Assembly: GCA_022828105.1 (NCBI GenBank)
Contig: JAJEJC010000001.1
Location: 69,918-109,470, forward strand
Direction of reading: 5' to 3'
From: Dehalococcoidia bacterium
GTDB lineage: Bacteria > Chloroflexota > Dehalococcoidia > Bin125
DNA length: 39,553 bases
Part shown: piece by piece, positions 22,574 through 30,298 of the stretch
How positions within the stretch are numbered: the stretch's first letter is position 1
Layout of the letters: each line of letters begins with the position of its first letter
Translations under genes and position numbers: made by a program
The notes under the pieces: model-generated
The model's input: only the letters and a program-made list of their open reading frames with translations
Told to the model about the DNA's origin: nothing
Database searches by the model: none

Positions 22574-24142
22574 GTGCAGACAGAGACATCGGGACACGAA
22601 TCAATCGTCATCGTCGACCTCGGCTCGCAGACGGCGATGCTGATCGCCCGGCGCGTGCGCGAACTCAACGTCTATTGCGAACTCGTGCCGCCCAGCGCCG
22701 AGTGGAACCGCGTCCGAGAACTCAACCCGAGGGGCGTGATCCTCAGCGGTGGACCGGCCAGCGTGCACGACGACGGCGCGCCGTGCGCGCCCGATTGGGC
22801 GCTCGACGGCCGCATGCCGGTTCTCGGTATCTGTTACGGCATGCAGACGATGGCCAACCAGCTTGGCGGCCTCGTCGCCGCCGGTCGCGAGCGGGAATTC
22901 GGCGCAGCCCACATCTATCCGCAAGAAGGCTCCGGCCTGCTCGACGACCTGCCCCGACCGATGCCGGTCTGGATGTCCCACGGCGACCGCGTCGACGAGC
23001 TGCCCGCCGGCTTCCGCGCCCTGGCCGGCACCGACAGCATCCCGATCGCGGCGATGGGCGACGATCAGGGCCGCTTCGGCATCCAGTTCCACCCTGAAGT
23101 CGTGCATACGCCGCACGGACTGCACCTGCTCAGCAACTTCGTCCACGGCATTTGCGGCTGCTCCGGCGACTGGGACGCCGCCCACTTCATCACCGAGACC
23201 GTCGCCGAAATCCGCGAACAGGTCGGCGCCAACCATGTCGTCTGCGGACTCTCCGGCGGCGTCGACTCCTCCGTCGCCGCCGCGCTCGTCCACCGCGCCG
23301 TCGGCGATCAGCTCACCTGCATCTACGTCGACAACGGCCTCATGCGCCTCGGCGAGACCGAGCAGGTCGTCGACACCTTCCAGCGCAACATGCACATGGA
23401 CCTCCGCGTTGCCCGATCCGGCGACCGCTTTCTCGAGGAACTCGCCGGCGTCGACGATCCCGAGACCAAGCGCAAACGCATCGGCGAGACGTTCATCTCC
23501 GTCTTCGAGGAAACCGCGCTGGAGATCACGAAGGACGACCACGGCGTCGATTTCCTCGTCCAGGGCACGACCTATCCCGACGTCGTCGAGAGCGCCGGCT
23601 CGGGCCACGGTTCGGCCACCGCGATGATCAAATCGCACCACAACGTCGGCGGCCTGCCCGACGACCTGCGCTTCGAGCTGATCGAGCCGCTCCGCCACCT
23701 GTTCAAGGACGAAGTCCGCGAAGTCGGCCGCGAACTCGGCCTGCCCGATGAAATCGTCGGCCGCCAGCCCTACCCCGGACCCGGCCTCGCGATCCGAATC
23801 ATCGGACCCGTCACGCACGAAAAGGTCCGCGTGCTCCAGCTCGCCGACGCCGTCGTCATGGACGAAGTCCACAACGCCGACCTCTACGCCGACCTCTGGC
23901 AGTCCTTCGCCATCCTCACCGACACGCGCACCGTCGGCGTCCAGGGCGACGCCCGCACCTACGGCTGGGTCTGCGCCATCCGCGCCGTCACCGCCGACGA
24001 CGCGATGACCGCCGACTGGGCCCGCCTCCCTCACGACCTCCTCGCCACCATCGCCAACCGCATCGTCAACGAGATTCCCGAAATCAACCGGGTCGTCTAC
24101 GACATCACCTCCAAGCCCCCAGGCACCATCGAGTGGGAGTAA
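22574..24142 (+). CDS. guaA: GMP synthase (glutamine-hydrolysing)
   Basis: This 522-residue protein has the two canonical parts. The class I glutamine amidotransferase domain (1-190) has nucleophile Cys87 in GICYGMQ and QFHPEV supplying His and Glu. The ATP-pyrophosphatase domain has the PP-loop CGLSGGVDSSV, and the C-terminal dimerisation domain has RQPYPGPGLAIRI and YDITSKPPGTIEWE. It converts XMP to GMP. The GTG at 22574 places IVIVDLGSQT near the N-terminus, as in the family; far-upstream starts would run through the divergent Sua5/YrdC gene. It opens the purine-rich plus-strand run. Confidence 0.95.
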   Translation: MQTETSGHESIVIVDLGSQTAMLIARRVRELNVYCELVPPSAEWNRVRELNPRGVILSGGPASVHDDGAPCAPDWALDGRMPVLGICYGMQTMANQLGGLVAAGREREFGAAHIYPQEGSGLLDDLPRPMPVWMSHGDRVDELPAGFRALAGTDSIPIAAMGDDQGRFGIQFHPEVVHTPHGLHLLSNFVHGICGCSGDWDAAHFITETVAEIREQVGANHVVCGLSGGVDSSVAAALVHRAVGDQLTCIYVDNGLMRLGETEQVVDTFQRNMHMDLRVARSGDRFLEELAGVDDPETKRKRIGETFISVFEETALEITKDDHGVDFLVQGTTYPDVVESAGSGHGSATAMIKSHHNVGGLPDDLRFELIEPLRHLFKDEVREVGRELGLPDEIVGRQPYPGPGLAIRIIGPVTHEKVRVLQLADAVVMDEVHNADLYADLWQSFAILTDTRTVGVQGDARTYGWVCAIRAVTADDAMTADWARLPHDLLATIANRIVNEIPEINRVVYDITSKPPGTIEWE

Positions 24143-24148
24143 CCCGCG

Positions 24149-24577
24149 TTGATCATCACCATCTGCATGAGCATGTCCCTCCGACACCGGTTGGCGGACA
24201 TCTGCCGCACCCTCGAACAAGCCGGACACGAAGTGCTCACCCCGGTCGACACCCGCGAGTTCGACTACGAGGGCGCCGACGATCACGAGCGAGCCGAACT
24301 CAAGCGTGACAAGGACCTGATCCGCACCCACTACGAGAAGATCAAGCGCTCCGACGCCATCCTCGTGCTCAACGAAGACCTGCCCGGCAAGCCCCGCTAC
24401 ATCGGCGGCAACAGCTTCCTCGAAATGGGCTTCGCCCACATCCTCGACATCCCCATCTACCTCATGCAGGACGTCCCAGAGTCCCCCTACCGCTCCGAAA
24501 TGCTCGCCATGGACCCAATCGTCCTCAACGGCGACCTCGGCCGCATCCCCGCCGACACCGCCGCCGTTCTGGGATAG
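24149..24577 (+). CDS. Nucleoside 2-deoxyribosyltransferase-like small protein
   Basis: This 142-residue protein has a Rossmann-like start MIITICMSMSLRHRLADICRTLEQAGHEVLTP, then SDAILVLN and NSFLEMGFAHILDIPIYLM. This resembles nucleoside 2-deoxyribosyltransferase and related nucleotide-hydrolase folds, where the Glu in this last motif is catalytic. The placement between guaA and purD would fit a nucleotide salvage or house-cleaning role, but this is inference. The start is a TTG at 24149 with GGGAG 9 nt upstream; ATG 24167 is an alternative. Its TAG stop lies inside the proposed purD -10 box. Confidence 0.65.
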   Translation: MIITICMSMSLRHRLADICRTLEQAGHEVLTPVDTREFDYEGADDHERAELKRDKDLIRTHYEKIKRSDAILVLNEDLPGKPRYIGGNSFLEMGFAHILDIPIYLMQDVPESPYRSEMLAMDPIVLNGDLGRIPADTAAVLG

Positions 24578-24580
24578 CCT
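24575..24580 (+). promoter_or_regulatory. Candidate -10 box of a leaderless promoter (purD)
   Basis: TAGCCT, whose first three bases are the stop codon of the preceding gene, is followed by CGCACT (6 nt) and the purD ATG. No ribosome-binding site is visible in the 9-bp gap. Confidence 0.45.
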
Positions 24581-24586
24581 CGCACT

Positions 24587-25867
24587 ATGCGCATCCTGAT
24601 CGTCGGTGGCGGCGGGCGTGAACACGCCCTGGCCTGGAAGCTGGCTCAATCCCGTTCCTGCGAGGCCATCATCGCCGCGCCTGGCAACGCCGGCACCGCC
24701 GAGCTCGGCCGCAACATCCCCATCCACGACTCCGACCTCGACGCCATCTGCGACGCCGCCGAGTCAAACCGCATCGACCTCGTCGTCGTTGGACCCGAAG
24801 CCCCGCTCGCCGCCGGACTCGTCGACGCCCTCGACGCGCGCGGCATCCTCGCCTTCGGACCCTCGCAAGCCGCGGCGCAGATCGAGTCCTCGAAGTGGTT
24901 CGCCAAGTCGGTCATGCAGTCCGCCGCCGTGCCCCACGCCCGCGGCGAGCTCTTCGACTCCGCCCAGGCCGCCCACAAGTGGCTGGAAATCCTCGGCCCC
25001 GACGACCTGCCCGTGCTCAAGGCCGACGGTCTCGCCGCCGGCAAGGGCGTGATCGTCCCCGACCACATCGACGATGCCCACGCCGCCGTCGACCAGATGT
25101 TTGCCGGCGCATTCGGATCGGCCGGCGAGCGCGTCGTGATCGAAGATCGACTCTCTGGCATGGAGGCTTCGGCCATGGCCGTCGTTTCCGGTACCGACAT
25201 CCTGCCCCTCCCGCTGAGCTGCGACTACAAGCGGATCATGGACCGCGACCAGGGACCCAACACCGGCGGCATGGGCGTCTACGCCCCACCAGGCTTCGTC
25301 GGCGACTCCGACGACCTCTTCGCAACCATCCACCAACCCGTCGCCGATCAGATGTCCGCCGAGGGCTGCGAGTTCCGCGGCCTGCTCTACGCCGGACTCA
25401 TGATCGACGACACGACCGGCGACAACGCCCTCAACGTGCTCGAGTTCAACGCCCGCTTCGGCGATCCCGAGACCCAGGCCGTCATCCCCCTCATCGACGG
25501 CGATCTGCTGCCTGTGCTCGAAGCCTCCGCCCGAGGCCACGCGCTGCCCCGCGACGCCATATCCCACTCCGGCCGAGCCTCGGTCAGTGTGGCCGTCGTC
25601 AGCGGCGGCTATCCCGGACCCTACGAGACCGGCAGACCAATCCACGGACTCGACGCCGTCGACGACTCGGTCGACATCTTCCACGCCGGCGCCGCCATCG
25701 ACGACGACGGCCGCACCGTCACCGCCGGCGGACGCGTGCTCGCCGTCACCGCCGTCGCCGATACGCTGGCCGAAGCGCGCGGCATCGCCTACGACAATGT
25801 TCGCCGCATCACGTTCGACGGCGCATTCTACCGCACCGACATCGCCCTCAGAGAGGTACCACGATGA
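24587..25867 (+). CDS. purD: Phosphoribosylamine-glycine ligase (GARS)
   Basis: This 426-residue ATP-grasp enzyme has MRILIVGGGGREHALAWKL with APGNAGTAELG in the N domain. VLKADGLAAGKGVIV forms the ATP-grasp lid region, RDQGPNTGGMGVYAPPG follows, and NVLEFNARFGDPETQAV is the metal-binding signature. It forms glycinamide ribonucleotide in purine synthesis. Length is typical. Its stop overlaps the cupin start (ATGA at 25864-25867), so purD, the cupin gene and purB form a coupled unit. The probable promoter overlaps the stop of the previous gene. Confidence 0.95.
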   Translation: MRILIVGGGGREHALAWKLAQSRSCEAIIAAPGNAGTAELGRNIPIHDSDLDAICDAAESNRIDLVVVGPEAPLAAGLVDALDARGILAFGPSQAAAQIESSKWFAKSVMQSAAVPHARGELFDSAQAAHKWLEILGPDDLPVLKADGLAAGKGVIVPDHIDDAHAAVDQMFAGAFGSAGERVVIEDRLSGMEASAMAVVSGTDILPLPLSCDYKRIMDRDQGPNTGGMGVYAPPGFVGDSDDLFATIHQPVADQMSAEGCEFRGLLYAGLMIDDTTGDNALNVLEFNARFGDPETQAVIPLIDGDLLPVLEASARGHALPRDAISHSGRASVSVAVVSGGYPGPYETGRPIHGLDAVDDSVDIFHAGAAIDDDGRTVTAGGRVLAVTAVADTLAEARGIAYDNVRRITFDGAFYRTDIALREVPR

Positions 25868-26211
25868 CCACCCGCACGATCAAACCCAACCTGCAGATCC
25901 ACGACGACGTCCCGCCGATCGAGATGTTTCCCGGCGTCTCGCGGCGCACCCTCAACGCCGGCGAGCGCACCTCGATCCACGAGATCAACATCGCCGCAGG
26001 CTGCGTCGTGCCGATGCACACGCATCCGCACGAGCAGATCGGCTACCTGGTCTCCGGACGCGTCAAGTTTGAACTCGGCGACGAGACGAAGGAACTCGCC
26101 GCCGGCGACTCCTGGATCATCCCCTCCGAGGTCCCCCACGAGGTCACCGCGCTCGAAGACGCCGTCGCGCTAGACATCTTCTCCCCCGCCCGCGAGGAGT
26201 ACATCCCCTAA
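25864..26211 (+). CDS. Small cupin-domain protein
   Basis: This 115-residue single-domain cupin has motif 1 as HTHPHEQIGYLVSGRVKFELG (two His, Glu and a following Gly) and motif 2 as PSEVPHEVTALED (His). These match a mononuclear metal site of three His and one Glu. It starts inside the purD stop (ATGA) and its TAA shares a base with the purB ATG (TAATG), so it is produced together with two purine enzymes. No purine role is known for such cupins. It could be a metal-binding regulator or a small isomerase or oxygenase, and its substrate cannot be read from sequence. Confidence 0.85.
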   Translation: MTTRTIKPNLQIHDDVPPIEMFPGVSRRTLNAGERTSIHEINIAAGCVVPMHTHPHEQIGYLVSGRVKFELGDETKELAAGDSWIIPSEVPHEVTALEDAVALDIFSPAREEYIP

Positions 26212-27503
26212 TGATCCCCCGCTATCAACGCGCGGAAATGGCCGCGCTCTGGACCGATGACGCCAAGTGGCGGCGCTGGCTCGATGTCGAAATCGCTGTC
26301 GTCAACGCCTGGGCCGACGAGGGCGTCGTGCCTCGCGAAGACGCCCAACTCATCGCTGCCAACGCCGGCTACAACGTCGAAGACATCAACACCTACCAGG
26401 TCAAGATTCACCACGACACCTTGGCCTTTTTGCAGTCCGTGGCCGACACCTTGGGACCAGAATCTCGCTGGGTCCATCACGGACTCACCACCTCCGACGT
26501 CTGGGACACCGCCTCCGCACTCCAGATCCGCGACGCCGCGCGGATCATCGAGGACGACCTTGAACGCCTCGAAGTCGCCATCACGAAGCGCGCCGTCGAG
26601 CACAAGCACACCCTCTGCATCGGACGCACCCACGGCATCCACGGCGAGCCGACCACCTTCGGCCTCAAGCTGGCCGGCTGGGTCGACGAAACCCGACGCA
26701 ACCGACGCCGACTCGCCGACGCGATCGAGTCGGTCGCAGTCGGCAAGATCTCCGGTGCGGTCGGCACCCACGCGACCGTCCCGCCGCACATCGAGGAGCG
26801 CGTCTGCCGCGAGCTCGGACTCGGCGTCGAGGCGATCTCGACCCAGGTCGTCCAGCGCGACCGCCACGCCCACTTCCTCTCCACGCTCGCCGTGATCGCC
26901 GCCTCGCTTGAGCGCTTCGCCACCGAGATCCGCCACCTCCAGCGGACCGAGGTGCGCGAAGTCCGCGAACCCTTCGCCGAGGGCCAGGCCGGCTCCTCCG
27001 CCATGCCCCACAAGCGCAACCCGGAAAAGGCCGAGCGCGTCTGCGGACTCGCCAGAACCATCCGCGCCAACGCCTTGACCGCGCTCGAAAACGTCGCCCT
27101 CTGGCACGAGCGCGACATCTCCCACACCTCCGCCGAGCGCATCGCCATCCCCGACGCCTGCTTCGCCCTCGACTACATCACCGACATGCTCGCCTGGATC
27201 GTCGACGGCCTCGTCGTCGACGCCGACCGGATGCAGGCCAACCTCGAATCCTCCTACGGCCTGATCTACAGCCAGCGGGTCATGCTCGCCCTGACCGAGG
27301 CCGGCGTCGGCCGCGACGACGCCTACAAGCGAGTCCAGGCCTACGCCATGCAAGCCTGGGACAACGGCATCCAGTTCCGAGACCTGATCGAGCAGGACGA
27401 CGTGATCACCTCAGCCCTCAACCCGGCAGCCATGGACGCCGTCTTCGACCCCGCCTACTTCACCCAACACATCGACGCCTCCTTCGCCCGCCTGGGTCTG
27501 TAA
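26211..27503 (+). CDS. purB: Adenylosuccinate lyase
   Basis: This 430-residue fumarase/aspartase-superfamily protein has MIPRYQRAEMAALWTDD at the start and HHGLTTSDVWDTA. GRTHGIHGEPTTFG carries a catalytic His, and the signature loop is SSAMPHKRNPEKAE. It acts twice in purine synthesis, releasing fumarate from SAICAR and from adenylosuccinate. The ATG shares one base with the cupin stop. It is the last gene of the purD unit, and a GC hairpin at 27510-27531 follows its stop. Confidence 0.95.
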   Translation: MIPRYQRAEMAALWTDDAKWRRWLDVEIAVVNAWADEGVVPREDAQLIAANAGYNVEDINTYQVKIHHDTLAFLQSVADTLGPESRWVHHGLTTSDVWDTASALQIRDAARIIEDDLERLEVAITKRAVEHKHTLCIGRTHGIHGEPTTFGLKLAGWVDETRRNRRRLADAIESVAVGKISGAVGTHATVPPHIEERVCRELGLGVEAISTQVVQRDRHAHFLSTLAVIAASLERFATEIRHLQRTEVREVREPFAEGQAGSSAMPHKRNPEKAERVCGLARTIRANALTALENVALWHERDISHTSAERIAIPDACFALDYITDMLAWIVDGLVVDADRMQANLESSYGLIYSQRVMLALTEAGVGRDDAYKRVQAYAMQAWDNGIQFRDLIEQDDVITSALNPAAMDAVFDPAYFTQHIDASFARLGL

Positions 27504-27509
27504 TCCCCA

Positions 27510-27531
27510 GTCCCGGCCCCCGAGCCGGGAC
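27510..27531 (+). terminator. GC-rich hairpin after purB
   Basis: An 8-bp stem GTCCCGGC/GCCGGGAC with a 6-nt loop begins 6 bp after the purB stop. No T-tract follows. Position suggests an mRNA end or pausing structure, but it could be a plain palindrome. Confidence 0.4.
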
Positions 27532-27541
27532 CCGCTCGATT

Positions 27542-27579
27542 CCCCTCTCCCCCCGCTCCAAAGGGGCAGATGCCAATCG
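27542..27579 (+). repeat. Degenerate copy of the double-hairpin element
   Basis: CCCCTCTCCCCCCGC and a trailing AGATGCC are recognisable, but the right arm of hairpin 1 is shortened (AAAGGGGC) and hairpin 2 is broken. A full copy follows within 10 bp, which suggests insertion next to or duplication of an older copy. Confidence 0.5.
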
Positions 27580-27586
27580 CCCACTT

Positions 27587-27636
27587 CCCCTCTCCCCCCG
27601 CCTCCGGCGGGGGGAGATGCCGAAGGCAGAGGGGGG
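27587..27636 (+). repeat. Double-hairpin palindromic element, copy 4
   Basis: Outer arm CCCCTCT, hairpin 1 CCCCCCGCC-TCC-GGCGGGGGG, hairpin 2 in the short TGCC-GAA-GGCA form, and arm AGAGGGGGG. It lies between purB and the convergent gene ending at 27699. The remaining bases of this roughly 195-bp gap show no gene. Confidence 0.85.
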
Positions 27637-27698
27637 CTCCCCTCCCCCGCAACGCCGAAGCTCGGCAGAGGCCCTACGAAGCCGGCGAAGACGGACTC

Positions 27699-28082
27699 CT
27701 AGCGCGACTCCACAACGACTCTCCCGCCGGGTTCGACGTCAATGTGCAGCTCGTAACCCCGAAGCAGCGACATGCCCACCAAAGGCGTCGTGGCCGCAGC
27801 GTCCGCCAGGCCGTAGCGCATTTGCCCGTCCCAGAGCACGCCCATGTGATGCAGCGTCCGATGCCCAACCCGCAGCAGCCAAACGTCGACAGCCTCCGGC
27901 TGCTGCGCGCGCAAACTCTTGGACGCAGCCCGTAGGTCCTCGGCCAGCGCCCAGCAGCCGCTCTCCACGTCAATCGCGACGTACTCCCCCTCATGATCCC
28001 GCTCAACCTGCGCCCGCACCACACGCTCGTAAATGTCGTCGCCCAGACGGGCAATCTCTCCGGCAGGCCGGGACTTCGACAT
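27699..28082 (-). CDS. Hypothetical protein fused to the C-terminal end of a clan AA aspartic protease (probable relic fusion)
   Basis: This is a 127-residue protein. Residues 1-79 (IARLGDDIYERV, EGEYVAIDVESG, VWLLRVGHRTLHH) resemble the small hypothetical proteins often encoded next to single-domain clan AA (retropepsin-like) proteases. Residues 81-127 (VLWDGQMRYGLAD, TPLVGMSLLRGYELHIDVEPGG) look like the last third of such a protease. The catalytic D-T/S-G half is absent, so the protein should have no protease activity. An in-frame deletion that fused a two-gene module is the simplest reading. A strong GGAGGAG precedes the ATG at 28082. The whole interpretation is pattern-based. Confidence 0.6.
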   Translation of the reverse strand: MSKSRPAGEIARLGDDIYERVVRAQVERDHEGEYVAIDVESGCWALAEDLRAASKSLRAQQPEAVDVWLLRVGHRTLHHMGVLWDGQMRYGLADAAATTPLVGMSLLRGYELHIDVEPGGRVVVESR

Positions 28083-28133
28083 CGCGTGCTCCTCCGCTCC
28101 AGTATGCCAGACAGACTCAGGTGCACTCCGACT

Positions 28134-28182
28134 CCCCTCTCCCCCCGCCTCCGGCGGGGGGAGATGCCGAAGGCAGGGGGGG
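28134..28182 (+). repeat. Double-hairpin palindromic element, copy 5
   Basis: Hairpin 1 is CCCCCCGCC-TCC-GGCGGGGGG and hairpin 2 is TGCC-GAA-GGCA. The closing arm has lost one A relative to copy 4. It lies in the 204-bp gap between two divergent genes (28082 minus, 28287 plus); the remainder of that gap is C/A-rich with no gene seen. Confidence 0.85.
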
Positions 28183-28286
28183 CTCCCCAACACCCAAGTC
28201 AACCCCACAACACACCACAACCCCACATCGAACACCCGTTCACATACCATCGATCCCCTGACACCACCAAGAGCAGGAGTTCTCCG

Positions 28287-28682
28287 TTGTCCCACGCCGC
28301 TAACCCACCTCTCCCCTTCACCAACGAAGCCATCATCAACCGCCTCCGACACCAGGCCACCAACGGCCCCGCCTACGTCCAACACAGCGCCACCAAGGCC
28401 CTCGCACACATCAAGGGCCTCTACGCCCAGGCCCACTACGAGGCCAGACTGGCCTACGACACTGCCCGCGTCGCTCTACGCGACTCTGTCGCGGATGCCG
28501 CCACCGACACGCAGCGGGCCGACGACGGCAAGATGTGCCTCGCCAAGCGCATGGAAGGCCTCAACAACGGCACCCTCCAGCCCACCCCCGAAGAACTCGC
28601 CCACTTCGAGCCGGACAACCCGGCTCAGGCCGACGATGGCGACGAAGACCACCCAGAGGAGCAGGAAGATGAACCTCCCTAA
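28287..28682 (+). CDS. Small helical protein with acidic tail upstream of the terminase (unknown function)
   Basis: This 131-residue protein starts at a TTG (28287) with GCAGGAG 7 nt upstream. Residues 12-95 look helical (INRLRHQATNGPAYVQHSATKALAHIKG and AHYEARLAYDTARVALRDSV). The last 25 or so residues are dominated by Asp, Glu and Pro. It ends 14 bp inside the terminase start, so the two are probably co-translated. Its size, helical content and position before a large terminase gene would suit a small terminase subunit, but I see no recognised small-terminase signature. I do not recognise the family. Confidence 0.55.
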   Translation: MSHAANPPLPFTNEAIINRLRHQATNGPAYVQHSATKALAHIKGLYAQAHYEARLAYDTARVALRDSVADAATDTQRADDGKMCLAKRMEGLNNGTLQPTPEELAHFEPDNPAQADDGDEDHPEEQEDEPP

Positions 28683-30231
28683 TGTCCGCACGCGCCTGTC
28701 GCCCGCGGCGCTCGCCGCCGCACACAGCGAACGGCGTTTTTTCCCGACCAAACGCCAGCGCGAGCTCTTTCAGCAGCTCCTCAGCGCCCCCTACTCCAAA
28801 ACTGACGCCGATCAGGACGGAGAACAGTCCCGCGTGTCCGATTCGCTCACCCTGTTGGGCTACGGCGGCGCCATGGGCGGCGGCAAGACCCGCGCCATTG
28901 CCGAACTTGCCATCGACGCCGCGCTCGCCTTCCCCGGCAACAACGTCCTCGTCGCACGTCACCATCTCTCCGACCTCTCCTCCACCACCATGAAGGAGTT
29001 CTTCCAGGTCTGCCCGCCTCATCTCATCCAGCGCCGCCGGCAGGCCCCCACCAGCCTCGTCCAGCTTCGCCTGCCCGGCTGGCCCTCGGGACGGTACTCG
29101 ACCGTCAACTTCCGCCACCTCTCCGACTGGCACGGCCTCGGCTCGCAGCAATACGGCGCCGTCCTCATCGACGAAGCCGGTCAGGTCGACGAAGACGCCG
29201 CCCTCATGCTGCTCACCCGCCTCCGACATCCCGCCCAGCCCCAGCGCTGGTTCGTCGCCGCCTCCAACCCCTGGCCCGGCTGGTTCCAGCGCTGGTTCGT
29301 CCGACGCGAACTGCCCGAAGACGCGCTCAACGCAGCCCGCGGACAGCTCGCCTTCGTCCCCGCCAGGATCGCCGACAACCCCTATCTGCCCGTCAACTAC
29401 GCCGAGATCAATCACGCCCTGATGCCCCCCTCCTGGCGTGAACGCTTCCTCGAAGGACGCTTTGACGCGCTCATGAACCGCGTCTACCCCGACTTCGACC
29501 CCGAGCGCCACTGCTGGCACGCGCCACTGCCCCGCTTTTCCCACCTGATCGGCGGCCTTGACTTCGGCGGCCAGGCCGACACCGCCCACCACACCGCCGC
29601 CATCCTCGCCGGCCTCACCCCCTCCGCTCCCCTCTCCCCCCGCCTCCGGCGGGGGGAGATGTCCCGTAGGGACAGAGGGGGGCACGCCCACGCAGACAGA
29701 GGGCGGCATTCCCTCGCCGACAGCGCGGACCACTCCCACGCCCCATCCCACCCCTACACCCTCATCCGCATCGCCGAGTTCGAAGACCGCGGTCCCGGCG
29801 TCATTCAACGCCTCGAACAGTGGCAGCGCCGCTGCCAGCAGCGATTCGGTAGCATCCGCTGGGCCGCCGACCGCTCCCAATCCGCCTGGATCGACCACCA
29901 GCGCCGACAGCAGATCGACGTCGTCCCCGCCTCCGGCGCGCCCGGCTCCGTCCTCTACGGCGTCAACCTCGTCTACCAGTACCTCGCCGCCGACCCGCCC
30001 CTATCCTTCTACACCCCTGAGCTCACCCAGTTCCCCCGGCGCATGAGCGAGTACGTCTGGCAAACCGGCGACGACGCCGATCCCCGGCCGCGAAAGCGCA
30101 ACGACGACCTGCTCGACGCCGACCGCTACATGCACGAACTCCTCCAACACGTGCCCCGCCCCGTCCGTCCCCGCTGGATCAACCTCGACTTCCCGCCGCT
30201 CGGCCGCCCCGCCCTCATCACCGACCGCTGA
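28669..30231 (+). CDS. Phage-type terminase large subunit (Terminase_6-like ATPase plus nuclease)
   Basis: This 520-residue protein has Walker A GGAMGGGKT (66-74), Walker B VLIDEA (165-170) and the coupling motif AASNPWPGW near 197-205, which together form a DNA-packaging ATPase. The nuclease half has an RNase H-like layout with Asp298 (GGLDFGG), Asp401 (AADRSQSAW) and a terminal acidic cluster NDDLLDADRYM (478-488). All catalytic positions look intact. Residues 321-338 are encoded exactly by a palindromic element inserted between the first two nuclease strands, and the following 20 or so residues are low complexity. AGGAGCAGGAAG precedes ATG 28669. No portal, capsid or tail gene is nearby; purB and purC flank the locus. 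A domesticated or orphan terminase is likely. Confidence 0.82.
   Translation: MNLPNVRTRLSPAALAAAHSERRFFPTKRQRELFQQLLSAPYSKTDADQDGEQSRVSDSLTLLGYGGAMGGGKTRAIAELAIDAALAFPGNNVLVARHHLSDLSSTTMKEFFQVCPPHLIQRRRQAPTSLVQLRLPGWPSGRYSTVNFRHLSDWHGLGSQQYGAVLIDEAGQVDEDAALMLLTRLRHPAQPQRWFVAASNPWPGWFQRWFVRRELPEDALNAARGQLAFVPARIADNPYLPVNYAEINHALMPPSWRERFLEGRFDALMNRVYPDFDPERHCWHAPLPRFSHLIGGLDFGGQADTAHHTAAILAGLTPSAPLSPRLRRGEMSRRDRGGHAHADRGRHSLADSADHSHAPSHPYTLIRIAEFEDRGPGVIQRLEQWQRRCQQRFGSIRWAADRSQSAWIDHQRRQQIDVVPASGAPGSVLYGVNLVYQYLAADPPLSFYTPELTQFPRRMSEYVWQTGDDADPRPRKRNDDLLDADRYMHELLQHVPRPVRPRWINLDFPPLGRPALITDR
29629..29682 (+). repeat. Double-hairpin palindromic element inside the terminase gene, copy 6
   Basis: This is a full copy: CCCCTCT, hairpin 1 CCCCCCGCC-TCC-GGCGGGGGG, hairpin 2 TGTCCC-GTA-GGGACA, then AGAGGGGGG. 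It is 54 nt long and in frame, encoding the 18 residues PLSPRLRRGEMSRRDRGG. The bases after it (to about 29735) look like a further degraded, GC-rich insertion. Confidence 0.9.
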
Positions 30232-30273
30232 GTTTCTCACTCCACGGAGGCCGATTATTCTGTCAACTTGACC

Positions 30274-30279
30274 TAAGAT
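30274..30279 (+). promoter_or_regulatory. Candidate -10 box of purC
   Basis: TAAGAT lies 19 nt upstream of the purC ATG and is followed by an AAGAGGAG ribosome-binding site (30285-30292). It suggests a short-leader transcript separate from the terminase gene. No convincing -35 box is seen at normal spacing. Confidence 0.35.
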
Positions 30280-30298
30280 CGCGCAAGAGGAGTTTGCG

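Noticed and set aside
22601-24727. Open minus-strand frame of about 700 codons opposite guaA
   Set aside because: guaA motifs on the plus strand are unambiguous; the antisense translation is low-complexity Val/Gly/Asp-rich text typical of a shadow frame.
28033-28668. Upstream extension of the terminase frame to 28033
   Set aside because: It would translate a palindromic element and the whole preceding gene out of frame; a strong ribosome-binding site and the ATPase N-terminus support the ATG at 28669.
28287-30231. Complete prophage
   Set aside because: No integrase, portal, capsid, tail, lysis genes or attachment-site repeats are visible; housekeeping purine genes flank the locus on both sides.
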